Below are positions 1 to 5,483 of a stretch of DNA of 8,110 bases, piece after piece (positions within the stretch are counted from its first letter, which is position 1; every line of letters starts with the position of its first letter). Where the stretch lies: contig JALTPW010000807.1 of the NCBI GenBank assembly GCA_026999335.1, positions 1 to 8,110 of the forward strand, given 5' to 3'. The notes under the pieces were generated by a model. That model was not told the DNA's origin. It worked only from the letters and a program-made list of their open reading frames with translations, and ran no database searches. The stretch is from Chromatiales bacterium. Its GTDB lineage: Bacteria > Pseudomonadota > Gammaproteobacteria > SZUA-152. The position numbers and the translations under genes were made by a program.

Positions 1-328
1 CGATGATACACAGACGCACATTGTTCTTGTTGAGACGCTTGACCTCGCGTTCCAGCGCCACCATGAACAGATCCATCAGCAGTCCCACTTCCTTTTTCGG
101 ACGGCGCCAGTTTTCACTGCTGAAGGCGAACAGAGTGAGGACTTCGATACCCCGCTTGCCGGCCACCTCGACCACACGGCGCACCGCATCCACGCCGGCC
201 TTGTGGCCGACGATGCGCAGCATCTGCCGGCGCTCGGCCCAACGCCCATTGCCATCCATGATGATCGCGACGTGACGCGGCACCTTGGCAGCGGGCAATG
301 TACCGTTATCGGGATAGGTGTCGGACAT
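1..328 (-). CDS. uppS: Undecaprenyl diphosphate synthase (cis-prenyltransferase), N-terminal part
   Basis: This enzyme condenses eight isopentenyl diphosphates onto farnesyl diphosphate to make the C55 lipid carrier precursor used for peptidoglycan and other envelope polymers. Only the first 109 codons are visible; the 3' part lies beyond the left edge (the E. coli enzyme is about 250 residues). Family motifs are clear: IIMDGNGRWA at residues 22-31 with the catalytic Asp25, GHKAG at 41-45, FAFSSENW at 67-74 followed by RRP, and NNVRLCII at 102-109, just where the family has the conserved IGD. The start at 328 is fixed by an in-frame TGA two codons upstream; the ribosome binding site is weak (GCGAG about 10 nt upstream). 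It lies 257 nt downstream of frr on the same strand. In E. coli dxr separates these two genes; here it does not. Identification is secure from motifs. Confidence 0.96.
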   Translation of the reverse strand, partial: MSDTYPDNGTLPAAKVPRHVAIIMDGNGRWAERRQMLRIVGHKAGVDAVRRVVEVAGKRGIEVLTLFAFSSENWRRPKKEVGLLMDLFMVALEREVKRLNKNNVRLCII

Positions 329-467
329 GGATCAGAAATCTCGCCGCACGGTGAGCGTGGCCATTGCGAACAAGACCGTTTTCGCAACCTTCGCAGCGCT
401 CGTCACATTAAACAGGCAAAGTGATCCGGATGCGGTGTGGATTTGCTCAATGATCGCGCAAGATATT

Positions 468-542
468 GTTCGCACAGGAAGTTTCCCGAAAGAATAACGT
501 ATCGGTGATTGCACTCGACTGAAAAAAACTTCCTGTGCGGAC
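468..542. repeat. Perfect 14-bp inverted repeat in the frr-uppS gap
   Basis: Arms at 471-484 (CGCACAGGAAGTTT) and 526-539 are exact reverse complements separated by 41 nt. Pairing extends three more positions outward to 468 and 542, with one G-T wobble. The structure sits in the 257-nt gap between the frr stop and the uppS start, which holds no credible gene. There is no U-run directly after the second arm on either strand, so it is not a standard intrinsic terminator. On the minus strand a run of seven T follows the first arm, inside the loop. The left arm and its flank (458-485) resemble 4105-4131, so this may be one copy of a dispersed element. It could also be an mRNA processing or stability structure; nothing in the sequence decides. 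Confidence 0.7.
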
Positions 543-585
543 CAGAAACCCACGAGGGCACACGCAATGTGTGACGCATTCAGAC

Positions 586-1143
586 TCAAAGTTCCATCAG
601 GTCTTTTTCTTTCGCCGCAATCCGTTCATCGACTTCGACAATACGCTTGTCCGTGAGCTTCTGGATGGCCTCTTCCGCCTGACGTTCCTCGTCTTCGGTG
701 ATGTCCTTTTCCTTCAACAGCGCCTTGATGTCACTGTTGGCGTCGCGGCGGATATTACGAATCGCAACCTTGGCCTGCTCACCTTCATGACGCACGATGC
801 GGATCATGTCCTTGCGGCGCTCTTCGGTGAGCGCCGGCAGGGGCACGCGGATCACGCTGCCGGAGGTGGCCGGATTCAAGCCCAGATCCGAGGTCATGAT
901 GGCCTTCTCCACCGGCCCTACCATGTTTTTTTCCCACGGTGTCACGGTCAGGGTGCGGGCATCGGACACGGTAATGGTGGCCACCTGACTGAGTGGTGTC
1001 GCATTGCCGTAATACTCGACGCTGATGTGATCCAGCAAACTGGTATGCGCACGCCCGGTGCGCAGCTTGGTCAATTCACCTTTCAACGCTTCGATGCTCT
1101 TGCCCATGCGGGTATCGGCATCACTTTTTATCTCATCAATCAT
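586..1143 (-). CDS. frr: Ribosome recycling factor (RRF)
   Basis: RRF acts with EF-G to split post-termination ribosomes after release of the peptide. The protein is 185 residues, the same length as E. coli RRF. It starts MIDEIKSDADTRM and shows the family pattern throughout: KLRTGRA at 26-32 at the junction of the two domains, the beta-rich domain II at roughly 31-105 (YYGNATPLSQVA, then VTPWEK), and the second half of the three-helix domain I from about 106 to 185 with RNIRRDAN at 129-136, including Arg132, which is important for ribosome binding in the family. The start is supported by an AAGGA ribosome binding site at 1148-1152, 4 nt before the ATG. It is the fourth gene of the leftward set, 89 nt after pyrH. 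Confidence 0.98.
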   Translation of the reverse strand: MIDEIKSDADTRMGKSIEALKGELTKLRTGRAHTSLLDHISVEYYGNATPLSQVATITVSDARTLTVTPWEKNMVGPVEKAIMTSDLGLNPATSGSVIRVPLPALTEERRKDMIRIVRHEGEQAKVAIRNIRRDANSDIKALLKEKDITEDEERQAEEAIQKLTDKRIVEVDERIAAKEKDLMEL

Positions 1144-1201
1144 GGGTTCCTTCTCAATTCTGCGTTACACCCGGCACGCTGATGCGGTTTGAAAATATCC
1201 G

Positions 1202-1218
1202 CCCTGCCACAGGCAGGG
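1202..1218 (-). other. Stable hairpin in the pyrH-frr gap
   Basis: CCCTGCC at 1202-1208 and GGCAGGG at 1212-1218 are a perfect 7-bp inverted repeat with a 3-nt loop. It lies 14 nt beyond the pyrH stop on the minus strand. The downstream sequence on that strand is CGGATATTTTC, so a weak U-rich stretch occurs only after a 6-nt gap. It may slow polymerase or protect the 3' end of the upstream message; as a terminator it would be poor. Function is inferred. Confidence 0.5.
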
Positions 1219-1232
1219 GCCAATCAGCGACG

Positions 1233-1973
1233 TTAATCGACCAGCGTGCCTTCTGATTTGCCTTGCATGATATTCATCAAGGCGCCCGGCTTGTTCATAT
1301 TGAATACGCGTACCGGCATTTTTTGGTCACGGCAAAGCGCAATAGCGGTGGCATCCATCACGCCCAGCTTGCGTTCCAGCACCTCATCGTAACCAAGATG
1401 TGTGTACAGTCTGGCATTCTTGTCCTTGACCGGATCAGCGGAGTATACGCCGTCCACCTTGGTGGCCTTCAACACCAACTGGGCATTGATCTCGATACCT
1501 CGCAGGCTGGCGGCCGAATCGGTGGTAAAAAACGGGCTGCCGGTACCGGCGGCGAAGATCACTACCCGTCCCTTCTCCAGATGACGGATGGCGCGGCGGC
1601 GAATGTAGGGCTCGCACACCTGCTTAATGGGCAACGCCGACAGTACGCGCACCGGCACGTCCTGACGCTCCAGGGCATCCTGCATGGACAGGGCATTGAT
1701 GACCGTCGCCAGCATACCCATATAATCGCCATTGGCGCGATCCATACCACTGGCGGCCAGGCTCACACCCCGAAAAATATTGCCACCGCCAATCACCAGA
1801 GCCACCTGAATACCGGCAGCTACCAGTTCCTTGATCTCGACCGCGGTGCGATCGAGAACGGCAGGGTCGATGCCGAAATCGGCATCGCCCATCAGGGCCT
1901 CTCCACTGAGCTTCAGCAAAATACGCTGATAGACGATGTCATTCCCCGCAGAGCTGCCCATGCCGTCTGCCAT
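1233..1973 (-). CDS. pyrH: Uridylate (UMP) kinase
   Basis: This cytoplasmic enzyme phosphorylates UMP to UDP with ATP, supplying all pyrimidine nucleotides. It belongs to the amino-acid kinase fold and forms hexamers, with GTP activation and UTP inhibition in the bacterial family. The 246-residue protein carries the expected motifs: LKLSGEAL at 20-27 for phosphate binding, VIGGGNIFRG at 60-69, GTGSPFFTTD at 143-152, KATKVDGVYSADP at 169-181, and LGVMDATA at 203-210. It is slightly longer than the E. coli enzyme (241) because of an N-terminal stretch before VYQRILLKLSG. The ATG at 1973 lies 2 nt after the tsf stop (TGA, TA, ATG), so translation is probably coupled; the ribosome binding site is weak. 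A second in-frame ATG at codon 5 has no better site. The gene is intact. Confidence 0.98.
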   Translation of the reverse strand: MADGMGSSAGNDIVYQRILLKLSGEALMGDADFGIDPAVLDRTAVEIKELVAAGIQVALVIGGGNIFRGVSLAASGMDRANGDYMGMLATVINALSMQDALERQDVPVRVLSALPIKQVCEPYIRRRAIRHLEKGRVVIFAAGTGSPFFTTDSAASLRGIEINAQLVLKATKVDGVYSADPVKDKNARLYTHLGYDEVLERKLGVMDATAIALCRDQKMPVRVFNMNKPGALMNIMQGKSEGTLVD

Positions 1974-1975
1974 TA

Positions 1976-2854
1976 TCAGTTACCCCGAGCCTGAGCCATC
2001 ACTTCTTCGGCAAAGTTCTCGGTCTTTTTCTCGATGCCTTCACCCACTTCCAAACGCTCAAAACCGACCACGCTGGCGCCGGCATTTTCCACCAGTTGCC
2101 CGACGGTCTGATCCGGATCCTTGACGAAGGGCTGACCCAGCAGGGTGACTTCCTTGAGGTATTTTTTGATACGGCCAGCGACCATTTTCTCGACGATCTC
2201 GGCGGGTTTGCCACTCTCGGCGGCCTGTGCGGCGAAGATTTCCTTTTCTTTCTCGATCATCCCGGCGGGCACATCGGCCTCGGAGACGCAGGCGGGATTG
2301 CTGGCCGCCACGTGCATCGCGACGTCACGCGCCAGGGCCTCGTCACCGCCCTGTAATTCCACCATCACACCGATACGACCGCCGTGCAGGTAGCAACCCA
2401 GCACACCGTCGGTACTGCGGGCGACAAAACGACGCACGTTGGTATTTTCACCGATCTTGGCGATCAGGGCTTTGGTGGCATCGGCCACGCTGTCAGCGCC
2501 GTCGATGGCGGTGGCCAGCAGGGCGTCGATGTCGGCCGGCTGTGCCTTCAGCGCGGTCTCGACGACGCTGTGGGCAAAATTGATGAAATCGTCGCCCTTG
2601 GTGACGAAGTCGGTCTCGCAATTGACCTCGACCATCACGGCACGCTTACCATCATCGCTGGCCTTGAACACGATCAGGCCCTCGGCGGCGATGCGGCCGG
2701 CCTTCTTGTCGGCCTTGGCCAGACCCGTTTTACGCATCAGTTCGATGGCGGTCTCGATGTCACCCTGGGTTTCCACCAGAGCCTTTTTGCACTCCATCAT
2801 GCCGGCACCCGTGCGTTCGCGCAGTTCTTTTACCAACGCTGCAGTAATTGCCAT
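1976..2854 (-). CDS. tsf: Elongation factor Ts (EF-Ts)
   Basis: EF-Ts is the nucleotide exchange factor that releases GDP from EF-Tu during translation. The protein has 292 residues (E. coli 283). The N-terminal UBA-like domain, about residues 1-55, begins MAITAALVKELRERTGAGMM and includes MECKKAL. The core then has NCETDFV at 78-84, whose TDFV segment contacts the nucleotide-binding side of EF-Tu in the E. coli complex. Two dimerisation-type subdomains and a C-terminal helix follow, with the family segment LLGQPFVKDP near residue 240. A GAGGA ribosome binding site at 2865-2869 stands 10 nt before the ATG. rpsB lies 106 nt upstream across an attenuator-like hairpin, and pyrH follows after 2 nt. 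No abnormality was seen. Confidence 0.98.
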   Translation of the reverse strand: MAITAALVKELRERTGAGMMECKKALVETQGDIETAIELMRKTGLAKADKKAGRIAAEGLIVFKASDDGKRAVMVEVNCETDFVTKGDDFINFAHSVVETALKAQPADIDALLATAIDGADSVADATKALIAKIGENTNVRRFVARSTDGVLGCYLHGGRIGVMVELQGGDEALARDVAMHVAASNPACVSEADVPAGMIEKEKEIFAAQAAESGKPAEIVEKMVAGRIKKYLKEVTLLGQPFVKDPDQTVGQLVENAGASVVGFERLEVGEGIEKKTENFAEEVMAQARGN

Positions 2855-2883
2855 GGTTCAGTCTTCCTCAATCTAATTTGCAC

Positions 2884-2907
2884 AAAAGGCCCTGCAGTCG
2901 CAGGGCC
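2884..2907 (-). terminator. Attenuator-like hairpin between rpsB and tsf
   Basis: On the minus strand GGCCCTGC, loop GACT and GCAGGGCC form a perfect 8-bp stem (2888-2907), followed at once by UUUUGUG (U-run at 2884-2887). The shape is that of an intrinsic terminator with a short U-run, so partial read-through is likely. It sits between the rpsB stop and the tsf ribosome binding site. Partial termination between these two genes is known in E. coli, where S2 and EF-Ts are needed in different amounts. No U-run follows the stem on the plus strand, which fixes the orientation. Confidence 0.8.
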
Positions 2908-2960
2908 AGAAAATTCAGGGAACCCGCCACAGACCTAGCGCTGGACGGGTTTTACCGGGA

Positions 2961-3713
2961 TCAGACCGACTCGGCGGCCTTTTCTTCCTTGACCTCGACA
3001 AAGCTGTCGTCGGCACCGGCGGCATCGATGGTCAGCGCGCGCGCGTCGACGATGGCATCGGCCACGCCACGGGTGTACAGCTGGATGGCACGGATGGCGT
3101 CATCGTTGCCGGGGATGACATAATCGACGCCATCGGGGTTGGTGTTGGTGTCGACGATACCCACCACCGGAATACCCAGCTTGCGGGCCTCGGCGATGGC
3201 GATTTTTTCGTGACCGATATCGATGATGAACAATGCATCGGGCAGGCCGTTCATCTCCTTGATGCCTCCCAGGCTGCGCTCCAGCTTCTCACGCTCGCGG
3301 GTCAGCATCAGGGCCTCTTTCTTGCTCAGACGGGCAAAGCTGCCGTCTTCGGCCATGGCTTCCAGCTCCTTCAGACGCTTGACGGACTGCTTCACGGTCT
3401 TGAAGTTGGTCAGCATGCCGCCCAGCCAGCGGTGATTGACAAAGGGCATGCCCACGCGCCCGGCCTGTTCCTTGACGGCATCCTGCGCGGCGCGCTTGGT
3501 ACCCACGAAGAGGATCTTGCCCTTATTGGATGCCAGCTTACCGAGGAAGTTGGTGGCGTCGATGAACAGCGGCAGGGTCTTTTCGAGGTTGATAATATGA
3601 ATCTTGTTACGCTCGCCGAAGATGTACGGGGCCATCTTGGGGTTCCAGTAACGGGACTGATGGCCGAAATGCACACCAGCCTCCAACATTTGACGCATGG
3701 TCACTTGAGACAT
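2961..3713 (-). CDS. rpsB: 30S ribosomal protein S2
   Basis: S2 is a late-assembling protein of the small ribosomal subunit, and in E. coli it represses its own operon through the mRNA leader. The chosen start at 3713 gives 250 residues beginning MSQVTMRQMLEAGVHFGHQ; E. coli S2 has 241. A longer open frame to 3776 exists, but the start at 3713 has an ideal AGGAG at 3721-3725 with 7-nt spacing and matches the family N-terminus. Motifs include GVHFGHQSRYWNPKM at 13-27, FVGTKRAAQDA, NHRWLGGMLTNF, and the second S2 signature around LPDALFIIDIGHEKIAI with GIPVVGIVDTNTNPD. The C-terminal tail is acidic and lysine-rich (FVEVKEEKAAESV). It is the first gene of the leftward set and probably its promoter-proximal regulator. 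Confidence 0.98.
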   Translation of the reverse strand: MSQVTMRQMLEAGVHFGHQSRYWNPKMAPYIFGERNKIHIINLEKTLPLFIDATNFLGKLASNKGKILFVGTKRAAQDAVKEQAGRVGMPFVNHRWLGGMLTNFKTVKQSVKRLKELEAMAEDGSFARLSKKEALMLTREREKLERSLGGIKEMNGLPDALFIIDIGHEKIAIAEARKLGIPVVGIVDTNTNPDGVDYVIPGNDDAIRAIQLYTRGVADAIVDARALTIDAAGADDSFVEVKEEKAAESV

Positions 3714-3734
3714 GTCATAACTCCTGTGTTTGGG

Positions 3735-3763
3735 TTTGGCCTCCACGCACCCCATTGACCAAA
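3735..3763 (-). promoter_or_regulatory. Leader hairpin upstream of the rpsB ribosome binding site
   Basis: In the minus-strand transcript UUUGGUC (3763-3757) pairs with GGCCAAA (3741-3735), giving 7 bp with one U-G wobble. The 15-nt G-rich loop contains GGGGUGCGUGG. The stem ends 9 nt before the AGGAG at 3725-3721, which suits a translational operator. Autoregulation of rpsB by S2 through the leader is known in gammaproteobacteria; assigning this hairpin to that role is inference. Confidence 0.5.
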
Positions 3764-3776
3764 CTCCGGATATCAA

Positions 3777-3925
3777 AGGGCTGGCGTAACGATTGATTCT
3801 GAACGCCGGTGCATCCCGCCTGACTGCGTTGCAACAACTGGAAAGTCATCCCTATTCCTGCGTTGTCGCGTGCTTGCCACGCGAGCGCCTCGACGCCCAT
3901 AAAAATTAATCGTTACGCCAACCCT
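3777..3925. repeat. 149-bp segment bounded by 22-nt inverted repeats in the rpsB leader
   Basis: The ends 3777-3798 and 3904-3925 are reverse complements at 20 of 22 positions; the shared core is TGGCGTAACGATT (3782-3794). In the minus-strand RNA one difference becomes a U-G pair, so a nearly continuous long stem can form. Between the arms is a perfect 7-bp hairpin TCGCGTG/CACGCGA (3866-3872 and 3878-3884, loop CTTGC) and an 8-nt direct repeat CTGCGTTG (3824-3831 and 3858-3865). No clear target-site duplication flanks the ends. It could be a MITE-like insertion in the leader or a native structured part of it; the sequence alone does not decide. Confidence 0.75.
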
Positions 3926-4041
3926 ACTACCCGGAGCACCCTGGAAAATGTGTCGGCGCGTGTGCGGATTTATGAGACAGTGACGGCGTTTTCGAGAAAC
4001 AACCGCCAAACGTCTCGTTCGATTGCCTTAACGGCGCGGGC

Positions 4042-4070
4042 TTTATACCATAAACTGCCTTTTGCAACAA
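4042..4070 (-). promoter_or_regulatory. Probable rpsB promoter with GC-rich discriminator
   Basis: On the minus strand TTGTTG (4070-4065), a 17-nt spacer and TATAAA (4047-4042) form a sigma-70-type promoter. It is followed by GCCCGCGCCG, a strongly GC-rich discriminator of the kind known for stringently controlled ribosomal promoters. The predicted start near 4035 gives a leader of about 320 nt before the rpsB ATG, long enough for the structures noted there. The -35 box is weak. Confidence 0.6.
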
Positions 4071-4104
4071 TCCTGAATCCGCAGCCTCAATCTGGATGGA
4101 TAGT

Positions 4105-4131
4105 GCAAGATATTGGTTTCACAGGGGTTTC
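4105..4131 (+). repeat. Second copy of a short dispersed sequence
   Basis: This stretch begins GCAAGATATTG and continues with TT, CACAGG and GTTTC, matching 458-485 in the frr-uppS gap apart from small insertions and deletions. The 11-nt block GCAAGATATTG is exact in both. This copy lacks the facing inverted arm found at 526-539. It may be a degenerate half of a dispersed element; two copies are too few to be sure. Confidence 0.45.
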
Positions 4132-4309
4132 AAAAAATCTTGGCTTCACCCTTCGGTTTATAAAGTGTACCCTCTCGGTATCTGATTTTGATCCGCCATG
4201 GAAACAAGGGCTCGCCCAAGCGCGCCTGCTTTATGCTGTGTCCGACGCGGTGATGACGGCACAGATAAAAACGGCTCCGAGCCTGACGGCTCCCCACAAA
4301 AACCAGGTT

Positions 4310-4378
4310 GGGTGGGCAGGTTTTTGTGCCCACGCGGTTGGCGCATATTCCACGTGGGCATGAAAAACCTGCCCACCC
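4310..4378. repeat. Long two-part hairpin, arms of 16 and 8 bp
   Basis: The outer arms 4310-4325 (GGGTGGGCAGGTTTTT) and 4363-4378 are perfect reverse complements. After a small internal bulge, TGCCCACG (4327-4334) pairs perfectly with CGTGGGCA (4353-4360), leaving an 18-nt loop. As RNA or extruded DNA this is one of the most stable structures in the window. GGGTGGGCA-type palindromes are, as I recall, a frequent kind of intergenic repeat in proteobacteria. The U/A-runs lie inside the stem, so it is not a simple terminator. Confidence 0.8.
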
Positions 4379-4462
4379 TACATGCATGGCTTTGTAAGTT
4401 TTATCTGCCCCCCTGATTCTGGATTAAAAATTTATTATTTCAATGGATTGCGCAGAAACGTC

Positions 4463-4536
4463 GCCTGGGTTGAGGCTGAGGAATTCCGCGCGAGGCGCAC
4501 GATAAATTCCCGGGTTTCGCTACGCTCAACCCAGGC
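4463..4536. repeat. 12-bp inverted repeat of the GCCTGGGTTGAG type
   Basis: GCCTGGGTTGAG at 4463-4474 and its exact reverse complement at 4525-4536 enclose 50 nt. The right arm is part of a smaller palindrome, GGGTTTCGCTACGCTCAACCC (4512-4532), with GGGTT and AACCC facing each other. This resembles the AGCCTGGGTTGAGC-type repeats found in intergenic DNA of many bacteria, which I state from memory. It lies within the larger cluster upstream of map. Confidence 0.65.
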
Positions 4537-4685
4537 TACTTGCTAATTTTGTGGGGAGCCGTCAGGCTCCAAGCCCGGCTTCAGCATATTTCGCTGCCTG
4601 CCGACAATCCCTCCGGCACCAGCATTGACGCAGGCCTGCGTGGCCCGCCCCGACCAGCGCCCGGCAACGGGCCGAGAGCCCTGTA

Positions 4686-5453
4686 ATGAGTATCCAGATA
4701 AAAACCCCCGAGGACATCGAAAAAATGCGTATCGCCAGCCAGCTGGCCGCCGAGCAGTTACGCATGATCGCCCCCTACGTCAAGCCCGGCGTGAGCACCG
4801 ATGCGCTGAATGACATCTGCCACGACTACACCCTCAACGTACAGCACGCCATTCCCGCGCCGCTCAACTATCACGGTTTTCCCAAGTCCATCTGCACCTC
4901 GGTGAATCATCAGGTCTGTCATGGCATCCCCAGCCCCAAAAAGCTGAAAAACGGTGATATCGTCAATATCGACATCACCGTCCTCAAGGACGGCTACCAC
5001 GGCGACACCAGCAAGATGTTCTTCGTCGGTGAGCCCTCCATCATGGCCAAACGCGTCTGCCGCGTGGCCCACGAATGCCTGGTGATCGGCATCGAAATGG
5101 TCAAACCCGGCATCCACCTGGGCGACATCGGCGCCGCCATCCAAAAACACGCCGAGGCCAATAACTGCGCCGTGGTGCGTGAATACTGCGGCCATGGTAT
5201 CGGCAAGCAGTTCCACGAAGAGCCGCAGGTGCTGCACTATGGTGTGCCCGGCACCGGTATCATCCTGGAACCGGGCATGACCTTCACCATCGAGCCGATG
5301 GTCAACACCGGTAAACGCCAGGTCAAGGTGCTGCCCGATGGTTGGACCGTGGTCACCCGCGACCGCAGCCTCTCCGCCCAGTATGAGCACACCCTGTGGG
5401 TCACCGACGACGGTGTCGAAGTGCTGACCCGCTTGCCCGACGACACACTGTAA
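4686..5453 (+). CDS. map: Methionine aminopeptidase, type I
   Basis: This cytoplasmic metalloenzyme removes the initiator methionine from nascent proteins when the second residue is small. The 255-residue protein (E. coli 264) has the pita-bread fold signature and all five metal ligands: Asp96 in NIDITV, Asp107 in HGDTSKM, His170 in YCGHGIG, Glu203 in FTIEPM and Glu234 in QYEHT. The catalytic-site histidines His79 (VCHGIP) and His177 (FHEEP) are also present. The N-terminus MSIQIKTPEDIEKMRIA is typical of the family and supports the ATG at 4686, although the ribosome binding site is weak (GAG about 9 nt upstream). It lacks the N-terminal zinc-finger extension of eukaryotic type 1 enzymes. It diverges from rpsB, as in E. 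coli, and glnD follows 30 nt later, so the two are probably cotranscribed. Confidence 0.98.
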   Translation: MSIQIKTPEDIEKMRIASQLAAEQLRMIAPYVKPGVSTDALNDICHDYTLNVQHAIPAPLNYHGFPKSICTSVNHQVCHGIPSPKKLKNGDIVNIDITVLKDGYHGDTSKMFFVGEPSIMAKRVCRVAHECLVIGIEMVKPGIHLGDIGAAIQKHAEANNCAVVREYCGHGIGKQFHEEPQVLHYGVPGTGIILEPGMTFTIEPMVNTGKRQVKVLPDGWTVVTRDRSLSAQYEHTLWVTDDGVEVLTRLPDDTL

Positions 5454-5483
5454 TCCCTCATTCCCGGTTTCCCCACACAGCCC

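Larger units (their letters stand above)
4273..4575. repeat. 303-bp palindromic cluster bounded by about 29-nt inverted repeats
   Basis: The blocks 4279-4301 and 4547-4569 are perfect 23-nt reverse complements, and the match extends outward to 4273 and 4575 with two mismatches. Each arm is itself palindromic (GAGCC, TGAC, GGCTC), so it can also fold alone as a REP-like hairpin. Two further inverted repeats lie inside (4310-4378 and 4463-4536), and the AT-rich stretch 4421-4440 lies between them. There is no transposase or other credible reading frame. The layout fits a non-autonomous mobile element or several REP-type units inserted into one another, directly upstream of map. Confidence 0.75.
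3714..4685. other. Long divergent intergenic region between rpsB and map
   Basis: No credible gene lies in these 972 nt. Open frames here overlap palindromes, lack ribosome binding sites and show no family motif. The left part, to about 4035, is the probable rpsB leader. The middle (4071-4272) contains one copy of a short dispersed sequence and an 8-bp palindrome TTTATAAA at 4157-4164. The right part (4273-4575) is a nest of inverted repeats. From 4576 to the map start the DNA is GC-rich. A TTGACG at 4625-4630 has no matching -10 box, and I see no convincing map promoter. Confidence 0.8.

Noticed and set aside
332..589. An 85-codon minus-strand frame covering the frr-uppS gap.
   Set aside because: It starts inside the 3' end of frr, has no start signal or recognisable motif, and spans the inverted repeat; it is treated as non-coding.
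3715..3900. A 61-codon minus-strand frame (MGVEALAWQ...) in the rpsB leader, ending 1 nt before the rpsB ATG, like an upstream peptide coupled to rpsB.
   Set aside because: It has no ribosome binding site before its ATG, matches no family I know, and mostly reads through the 3777-3925 inverted repeat. Its end near the rpsB start is probably chance.
4157..4164. TTTATAAA palindrome as a two-way -10 element for divergent promoters.
   Set aside because: No acceptable -35 box was found at 16-18 nt on either strand.
4130..4416. Several overlapping 70-85 codon frames on both strands containing segments such as CPPNLVFVG or FHVGMKNLPTL.
   Set aside because: They are readings of the palindrome at 4310-4378 in different frames, with no ribosome binding site and no consistent coding pattern.
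4433..4438. TATTAT as a -10 box for map.
   Set aside because: The upstream positions 4410-4415 are CCCCTG, far from a -35 consensus, and the site lies in an AT-rich stretch inside the repeat cluster.
4273..4575. Possible CRISPR array or retron-type non-coding RNA among the palindromes.
   Set aside because: The repeats are inverted and of different sequence, with no regular direct-repeat and spacer pattern, and no cas or reverse transcriptase gene is in the window.
4625..4630. TTGACG as a -35 box for map.
   Set aside because: The region 16-19 nt downstream is GC-rich with no -10 match, so no promoter can be supported.
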